Below, piece after piece: positions 56,415-64,000 of a DNA stretch of 64,000 nt. Position 1 is the stretch's first letter. Every line of letters begins with the position of its first letter. Source of the DNA: Ilex aquifolium (Eukaryota; Streptophyta; Magnoliopsida; Aquifoliales; Aquifoliaceae); contig OX637402.1 of assembly GCA_951799425.1 (NCBI GenBank), positions 23,511,844 to 23,575,843 on the forward strand, written 5' to 3'. Both the position numbers and the translations under genes were made by a program. The notes below the pieces were generated by a model that had not been told where the DNA came from, ran no database searches, and saw only the letters and a list, made by a program, of their open reading frames with translations.

Positions 56415-59378
56415 GGTTCCTTAGCTTCTTACTTTCTAGGACTCTTGAGTTTTGAAAAGAGCAATGCTACCCACTTATATTGTGAATGTCGATCTGATTT
56501 GTTAATCTAATTGATTATTGTAATTGATTTAATTATGTATCTCAGTATTTGTTATAACACATTATCAATTCAATCAGTATTTTAAGTTTAAATAATATTT
56601 TTCTTTCAAAATTATACTTTGACTTCTTAAATTCAGAATTTGATTTCACTTTGCCCCTTGTATTATCACATTTTTTCACATTGTCCCCTCAATTACTTGA
56701 TTTTTTTTACATTGTCTTAATCTCAAACATTCGCTATTTTTTTGAACGAAAATTGACAACGTGTCAGAACAAAGTAAAACAATTATAATAATTAGGGCGC
56801 TTTGAAACAAATTACATATTTAAGGGTGCAATATGAAAAATATGATAATGGTGGTGGTCGTTCCAAGTGATGTAATCGAATTAATCACATCTTCATGTAT
56901 GATAAATATAAATGTAAATTTCTTCCAACATTATCATACATTAATTTTCTTGTCAGCACCGAAAGGTTGGGCCTCATTTTTCAAAGTTTTTTTTTTTTTT
57001 TTCAAAGATAGATATCGACTTGTCTACAGAAAGAGAGTATAGAAGTCTCTAAATAGATTTTTGAGATCGAATTCATCACCATTATCACCGTCACCGTCAC
57101 CACCACCATCACGTAGTGTCAAAAAAGCGGCCGCCACGAAAGACTTTAACTCTTCCTTATTTTTTTTTTGAATTGACCACCATCACACACTTGAATTGAA
57201 AAATGCATGTCAAAGATATATGACTTTGAAAACCCATCATCAATAAAAACAAGACAAGAAATTAGTACCTAATTTGACTTTATTACCTAATTTCTGATTA
57301 AGATCCCCTAGTTTGAAATTTTATGTACGCTCAAAAATATAGATTTTTTTCTTGAACAGGTCGGATCTAGAAGGACGACAAGTGTTCTATATCTAAATAA
57401 TATATTGTAGTTGTCGAATTTAAAAATCAATCTCTTTAATGTGGAGGTAATATTGTTCATCACTATCTCTCATATATTGCATTATAGGCCGGAGTTTTTT
57501 ACACTGCCTACTTTCTTTTTAGATTCTCTTTCTTTACAATAAAAGTTGTGTTCTTTCTGATTTTTTTTTATGGATTTGTGCAAGTTTTTTGTTTTTTTTT
57601 TTTGATAACTCGGGAACTCCTCACCAACTGAACTCATTTGGAACCTGGGTTATCAAAAAAATAAAAATAAAAATAAAAATAAAAATAAAAATTGGGAAGA
57701 TTATTCGAAGCTAAAATTCAAAGTAAAATACAACAAAAAGATAGCCTCCACATGTTGCAATCTGTATGGTAGGGTAAGGGAAAGAGATTGAAAGAGACTT
57801 TTAAATTTCTATTCTTGGATCTCTTTTTTTTGGTTATATCTTAAGTATTAAATAAAAATTCTAAGTTTTTTTTTTGTTATATCTCTATACTATTTCTATG
57901 CTTAGACTTCGGCTTATGTTTTTGTTGGCTCTTGTGACTATTAGGTAAAGTTTGTTCAAAATTTACATTTACCTCTTGTGTGTGTCCATTAAAAAAAGAT
58001 TAATTGAAATTATACATCGATTTTCAAGTTGATTGATAAATTTTCATCCACTTCTCAAAAAGTTAGGCTCTTTTAGACGTGGTATTTGGACTTAGATTTA
58101 TTAGTTTTCTTGAACTCTTGTAACAATAGTACGTTATTGGATAAAATATGTTCAAAATTTTCATGTATCACTTATCTGTGTTCCAAAAAATAGAAGAAGA
58201 TAGAATTAGAACATGGGCACTTGATCCTTAATAAAAGTTACATTTTCAGCTCAAGTTATAATTTTTTGAGAGTCTAAGTTATAATTCAAAAAATCACGAC
58301 TGGCTATAAAATGTCTATCATAAATACTTATTAATTGTATTGTATAAAGTATATTTTAACCTTTAAAGGCATTTTGATTTAGGTATTAAGATATGAGATT
58401 AAATTAATTTAATTCAGTAATGATGTAATACTAAGTTTAGATTGGATTAAAGCAATTCAGCTTGTTATTGTCATTTAACACTTAATATTAGATATTAATG
58501 AATATCATAACAATGATTTTATTATCTTTACAAATTTAGATCTACACTTTTGTATAAAAGTTACAGATTATACAAACTCTTATCCTTTTGATATCTTTAA
58601 TTTAATAACATACATTGTTACCTAATTCAAACATAAATTTAATATTATAATTATAGATTTATATATATGTTATCCCAACATTGATTCAAACTTATTACAC
58701 AAAAGATATGATCAAATAATACTCTTATTAATACCATTTATATAAATTCGATGAGAATTAATTACCAAATCTCATCTTTTATTTATATGGATTGAATGTT
58801 TTGTTAGTTACTAAAAAAAAACTTGTTTTAATACGTTAGTCTTACCTTTTAAATTCTAGGTTGTAAAAAGAAACACGGAAAGCTCCCGACCAACTTTTTA
58901 AATCACACATTCTATAGACCCACGATTTTAGTACATTGGATTCAAACGAAGTGAGTTCGCAATTCAGATCATTAAAATATACGACTTTAAATTATAATAC
59001 TAACCATAAATCAATTTGTTTTAGAATATGTAATACAAATATACAATATATATTAATTGACTACGTTTATATAGATTTATAATTATATGTTATTTTAGAT
59101 AACAGAAAATTGTACACAAATGTAAGATTAATAGTAATTGACTTAGTATTTATTGATGTTCTATGGTATATAGTGTTGCATAATAGTGAAAATAATCTAG
59201 AAAAGAGTTTCAAAACGAATTGCAATACAACATACCATACCAACTAAGTATATCCTAATTGTACTGTGTATTTAAGAAAGTATCATATTGTGTATTCGTA
59301 CTCGTACTAGTACCACATATCAAAGTGATCTACAATCCAAATAATATTGTTGTCTTCTTCATTCTCAAAGATAGTCCT
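56415..59378. other. AT-rich intergenic DNA
   Basis: No gene supported. A CAC/CAT trinucleotide stretch is at 57078-57112. A short foldback GATAACTCGGG...CCTGGGTTATC at 57604-57654 is framed by T and A runs and followed by (AAAAAT)n to about 57692. The rest is featureless. Confidence 0.4.
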
Positions 59379-59491
59379 TTGAGGTCAGTGTTTGGCTTAA
59401 TAATCATCGCTTTTATTGTTGGATCTTAAAATAGCAGGTTTGAACCTCATTGTCCCTCTCCTTACAATAATGTTTTGCCAAAAAAAAAAAA
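59379..59491 (+). repeat. Possible truncated SINE
   Basis: A box-B-like GGTTTGAACCTCA is followed by TTGTCCCTCTCC and poly(A) (59480-59491). No A box or TSD, so tentative. Confidence 0.3.
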
Positions 59492-60268
59492 CAGTCTTCA
59501 TCCTACGTACTAGATCATGATTTTTAAGGAGAACACCCGTCACCAAACCCTAACTCACCACACACTTGATTATTCATCAATGTTATTGAATTGCATCTAT
59601 GTATATGCGATTGGTCCAGGTGGTAAGAAATTGGAATTTTTTGCTCAACATAAAAAAATTTAAAATTTTTTGTGCAATATAAATATTTCAAATGAATAAT
59701 TTATTTTTCCTTCGTTTTCTTAAATTACACAATTTCAAATAAATCATGTTCCTTTATTTCATTTTCTCTAATTTTTCATCTCAATCTAAAACTCAATAGT
59801 GATCCAACAATTAGAGAAGTATTTCTTCTTTATGATTAATTATGACCCATAATTTAATTTTTCAGTAAAAGTACCAATTTTTCATACTAATTTTGGGTTT
59901 TACTAACTAAAATTTTATCATAAAGAATTCAATCCAAAAAATATAAACATATATATATCGTGACCCAAACTAGAAAATGCATGTTCAAATCTTAAGCAAA
60001 CAACACAAACCACAAACATATTAATAAAACAAAAAATAATCACATATTGTATGCCACTGTGAAGTGCTGGAAGGAATAGATGAGCCATGCCACCCAAAAC
60101 CAACAACAGACATATATTCCATCATAACATATACGCACCCAAAACAAACCACAAACATATATTCCATGAATTCACACCCAAAACCAACCACAAATTATAA
60201 TAACTAATCAAAGAAATCAATTCAAAAAAAAAAAATCAAAAAATATAATTTTTTTATGTGGCAGTGTG
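59492..60268. other. AT-rich DNA with a short tandem repeat
   Basis: The unit CCCAAAACCAACCACAAACATATATTCCAT is repeated two to three times, diverged, at about 60090-60195. Nothing else seen. Confidence 0.4.
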
Positions 60269-60892
60269 TAGGGCTGTTCACCAAAGCTGATAGGTAAAAT
60301 TTTTTGGATTTCATGTTCCGAGTCGATGAGTTGTAGAAGACTATTTCTTTGGGCGACCCTACCCGATTGAAGGTAATGTTCCGGACCGAATTTCATCCAA
60401 AAAATCGGCTCGGAAGATCGGGTAGAAATGCGAAATGCCTCACAAATTTTTAAACTTTAAGTTATTATTTTTTGAGTAATTTTAACAACTCAATTACCAA
60501 ATTTTTGGGCTACTTTTACAACTAGATTGTTAAAATATAATATAAAGATATGTAAATTACAATAAATTTGATTAATATGTTCTCTAATAGTCTAAAACAC
60601 TATAAATAAAACTCAATTACAAGTCATATACTTCCTAAACAACGTTGTTTTATGACAAACAAAATGACATCGTTTTATAACACGCATTATTTTTTAAGAA
60701 AAAATAAATATGCAAGCGGGTCGATAGGAATGCAAAAATTTTATGATTATTGCGCATTCCTACCCGATATTTATGAAATACTAAAAAAACCTTACATTAG
60801 CCGGCCGAAAAAATACAGAAGCCCAATTATAGATAGAGTAGAGTTAGAATACTGTGGAATGAGTCGGATGGGCAGAATTTTGAACACCCCTA
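60269..60892. mobile_element. hAT-like non-autonomous element
   Basis: The ends TAGGGCTGTTCACCAAAGC and, inverted, TAGGGGTGTTCAAAATTCTG fit a plant hAT pattern. Flanks GCAGTGTG and GTAGAGAG agree at 5 of 8. Subterminal TACCCGATTGAAGG and CGACTCATTCC are present. An 87-codon plus frame inside has no family motif. Confidence 0.65.
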
Positions 60893-61153
60893 GTAGAGAG
60901 AGAGTGTGTGTGTGAAGAGTAGGTGCCTCTATGTGTGTGAAGAGTGTGTGTGTGTAAATTATTACAATTAATCAAAGAAATTAATTCAAAATACATAAAT
61001 TCTTAATATTGCACAAGTATTTTTTTTAGCTTCGACAGTTCGGTGGGGGTTAAATTTGCTCTTTACCGTTCAGAGTACGTAATGGGATCTTAGTTTCGAT
61101 TCTGACGTAAATGTGATGGAATCTCTTGTAAATAGTTATGTAGTGTTAAGGGA
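60893..61153. other. Short intergenic stretch with (TG)n
   Basis: Short GTGTGT runs at 60904-60955. Nothing else seen. Confidence 0.4.
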
Positions 61154-61885
61154 TAGGGGTGTCAAACGTGTCGGGTTGGGTCATTTCGTGTCGGATTGAT
61201 TTCGAGTTTGTGTCGAAAATCGCAAAACACGAACCTGACCTGTTTAATAATCGTGTCGAGATGTGTAAACAATAACCTGACCTGACTATTAAACGAGTTA
61301 CCCGAATCTGACCTGTTTGACATGTTTAATAAATAGGTCGTTTTCGGGTTAACACACATAATATGACATGTTTAACACACATAACTTGTTACCACACCTA
61401 TTCATTACTATTAAATACACCATTCAATTATTCATCCAAAATTTCAAATAATTTTTTCACTAATAATATATCACATCTCATCAATGAAATTAACTAAAAT
61501 GCATTCAGGTTTCAACCCAAAAATTAAAGTAAGAACTATAATATTATAATGTCATAATAATATTAAGAACTATACTATCAATTACCATAGTAGAAGTAAT
61601 AACTAATAAGTAATAATGTTAATATCACATCAATCATACATAATAGGTAAATTATGTTGTCATAAACAGGTTAAACGGATCTATAATGGATTAGGTCGGG
61701 TTCGTGTCCAAATCATGTCAACCAGTTTAAAATATACGGGTTAATCAGGTCAAAATCAGATTGACCTAATTTTGACATGAACCCAACATGATTTTTTTCG
61801 TGTTTAAGCTTGTTGACTCGTTTTTACCCATTCACCCATTTAATTTCGTGTTCGATTCGTATCGTATTGAAAATTGATACCCTTA
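61154..61885. mobile_element. hAT family H1 element
   Basis: The ends are TAGGGGTGTCAAACGTGTCG and, inverted, TAAGGGTATCAATTTTCAA. The left end is nearly the same as in the copy at 53720. The 8-bp flanks TTAAGGGA and CTAAGGAC share a TAAGG core. Non-coding, 732 bp. Confidence 0.75.
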
Positions 61886-62034
61886 CTAAGGACAATACTC
61901 GCTAACAAACATATAGAGTGGTCTATTTGTGTATTATTTTTTTACCAAATAATATATAAAGTTAACCTTAACACAAATATAGAAAAAAAAAAATTTAAAA
62001 GTGCAAAAAAAAAAAAAAAATATCTGCGAGATTT

Positions 62035-62510
62035 ACCTGCAAATATGTTTCACGTGCACTATAATCCTGCGGTCAGTTTTCGAAGCCAAAATATACCAAC
62101 CGACAAGATTTGGTACAGTAATATGGGGACCACCGTTGTACTCCCTAACTTAAGGTTGTCTCACATTATCCTCTCAATTAAAGTTATCGGAATTGTGAGT
62201 TGATTTAGCACATGGTACCCATACAAGTATGAGATACTATATTTTGTTTAGATAGGGGGTGAGATGGAAGTAGATCTAGTTAGTACGATGTCTGGGGTTT
62301 ACTCCTCCAATACTTGATGCTCTCACGTTATACTCTTAATCAAAGTTGACGGAATTATTTCTTTTGTAATTTTTCGTTTTATTTTTTAAAAAAAAAGTTG
62401 AAGCAATTGTGAGTTGTTTTAGGTACATGATACCTATATGAATATGTGATATTATAATTTTTGATACGCAGTATGATGAAAATAGACTTAATTAAGATAT
62501 TATTTTGAAT
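62035..62510. repeat. Diverged dispersed repeat, copy 1
   Basis: The run from ATTTACCTGCAAATATG through CCTGCGGTCAGTTTTCGAAG, CAAGATTTGGTA and ACTTAAGGTTGTCTCACATTATC aligns with 63205-63760, which carries a SINE insertion. Confidence 0.55.
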
Positions 62511-63204
62511 CATAATTCAATTTGAAATATTTGTTCGGATCACTTTCACTACATTAGGAAATTATATATAATTACACATCAATGCATTCTAAGTCAATTG
62601 ATATCTATCCTACATAGTGAAAGCAATCATTACACATGTATGCATTAGGAGGTTGAAAGTTTGAATGTTGAAGTTCATATTGGAATTTTGTAGTTGACCG
62701 CTATGATAGCCTAATTAGGTTCGTTCTAGAGAGGAATAACGGACGCGGTCATGGGCTTGATGATTCTACCAGGGCCTATCGGAGTGGTCTGTGGACACTC
62801 TCATTTATCCCCACTTTTTTTTTAAATAGCAAAAAAAAAAAAAATCATTATACAGTTGCCAATTTATATTTATTTTATATTTGAAACAAGGAACCCCAAA
62901 CAAAACGTAAATAAAAACAGCGCATCGGTTAATGTCATGAACAATAAGAATGAGTTGTCTTACAAATCACAACATATTAAAGTATAAGTTTAAAGATTAC
63001 TAAAATATCAAAGAAATTTAATAAATTATAAACTTGAAAGTCCCATGTTCAATTCTCATTATGATTAGCCGGAGATTATAGGTAGTCGGGATTTATCTTA
63101 TAGAGGTCGGTTCAAATCTTAGAGGGGTTCCTTGTTATAAAAAAAAGTCAGAAACAAAGAAAACAACTTTAACCCGAAATAGTAAAAATAAAAAATAAAA
63201 CGAA
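62511..63204. other. AT-rich intergenic DNA
   Basis: Nothing recognised. Confidence 0.4.
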
Positions 63205-63760
63205 AAAATTTGCAAGTTTTACTTGTAGAAACATTTCACTTGCTTGAAATCCTATAAGTGGTAACAGAGACGGACTGTAAACTCATACGTTTTGGTTTTG
63301 AATTTTGACAATCTCACGAGATCAGACCATAAGAGATTTATTCCTCATGAATATCCTAATCTTAGTGTGGATGACCTGCTTTTGACCCGGATCGGAGAAG
63401 AAGACTAGTCGAGATGTGCATAAATTAGTCCGGACACATCTAACCATTAAACCAAAAAAAGAAAAAAAACAAAAAAAAAAATCCTGGGATAGTTTTGGAA
63501 GTCAAAATATCCCAACTGAAAAGATTTGGTTATGTAATATATGTGACCACTGCCATACCACACCGCAACTCGAAGCGTCCGATTCATCACAGGATAATCC
63601 CACTTGGCCCCCAAAAGTTTTGTAAAATCTTAATTCACACCCCAAAACTTAAGGTTACCTCACGTTATCAATGTTTATTGGATTGTAGGTCGATTTGAGA
63701 AACACCTATGTGGGTATGTGATGCTAAACTTTTTTGTATGGGCAGTGCAATATGGGTAGA
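63205..63760. repeat. Diverged dispersed repeat, copy 2 (split by a SINE)
   Basis: GCAAGTTTTACTTGTAG, CATTTCACTTGC and AATCCTGGGATAGTTTTGGAAG, then AAAGATTTGGTTATG and CTTAAGGTTACCTCACGTTATC, follow the same order as copy 1 at 62035-62510. Confidence 0.55.
63254..63478 (+). mobile_element. SINE, family B copy 4, full-length, TSD AAATCCT
   Basis: It begins ATAAGTGGTAACAGAGACGG, has a B-box-like TTTTGGTTTTGAATTTTGAC, then CCTCATGAATATCCTAATC, GTCGAGATGTGCATAAATTA and a poly(A)-rich tail. AAATCCT lies at 63247-63253 and 63479-63485. The paralogous repeat at 62035 lacks it and reads straight across (ATAATCCTGCGG). Confidence 0.8.
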
Positions 63761-64000
63761 CTTAATCCATATATTGTTTTGGGATACCACTATACGATCC
63801 CAATGTTCCGTTCTCAATGTTCATTTTTTTTTTCTAATTTGTGATATCAATTTAAAAATTAGAGGTGTATAAGGAGCCAAAATAGACATTGACTGTGCAA
63901 GCAATAGTGAGAGAGCTCAGCTCTAGTCTTGACTTGAATGATCTATTTTTAATCAGATCTAAGAGATAATTAGTTAAGGTGTGTTTAAATTGATTCGAAC
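63761..64000. other. AT-rich DNA at the right edge
   Basis: Nothing recognised. Confidence 0.4.

Noticed and set aside
57078-57135. CACCACCACCATCAC followed by GCGGCCGC, resembling a His-tag and cloning site
   Set aside because: The CAC/CAT run is part of a longer natural trinucleotide repeat, and the flanks are ordinary AT-rich plant DNA. Vector contamination is not supported.

Overview
This is nuclear DNA from a flowering plant, most likely a eudicot. It is AT-rich, has spliced genes with GT-AG introns, a nuclear elongator tRNA-Met with an intron, plant SINEs and MITEs, and plant LTR retrotransposons. I cannot name the species.

Two host genes are intact, and both lie in the left 25 kb. 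A filament-like plant protein (FPP, DUF869 coiled-coil) gene runs on + from 9571 to 15225 in four coding exons (668 codons), with a probable extra intron in its 5' UTR. A BTB/POZ protein gene, closely similar to Arabidopsis At1g21780, runs on - from 24327 to 20330 in four exons (326 codons). They converge, with a tRNA-Met gene (-) between them. From memory, Arabidopsis At1g21780 and FPP2 (At1g21810) are also close neighbours, so this looks like conserved microsynteny. At the left edge an open frame of 206 codons runs off the window on - (plant mobile-domain / Ulp1-associated type). It is followed by a decayed lectin-receptor-kinase fragment.

The remaining ~39 kb, and the introns, are mostly transposable elements. 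Many can be delimited by eye from target-site duplications (TSDs): hAT elements with 8-bp TSDs, Tourist/Harbinger-type MITEs with 3-bp TSDs, two SINE families and several LTR elements. Two stacks are nested three deep. At 28.9-31.2 kb a MITE holds a hAT element that holds a solo LTR. At 53.1-54.5 kb a MITE holds both a SINE and a hAT element.

The most striking object is a ~12.8 kb inverted repeat at about 31.78-44.56 kb. Two ~3.9 kb copies of a PIF/Harbinger transposon (transposase, Myb/SANT-like protein and a third conserved frame) face each other across a ~0.1 kb spacer flanked by small GTTGCC hairpins. The left arm was later split by a 4.8 kb gag-only LTR retrotransposon (TR-GAG type) with TSD TTATT. 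One LTR of that element was in turn split by a 1.08 kb solo LTR with TSD AAATG. The right arm keeps the matching empty site, so the order of events can be read directly. Long inverted transposon duplications of this kind can make hairpin RNA that silences related transposons in trans; Mu killer in maize is the precedent. That role is a hypothesis here. To the right lies a truncated Ty3/Gypsy gag region with its primer-binding region and LTR (45.1-47.7 kb), then gene-poor DNA to the end of the window.
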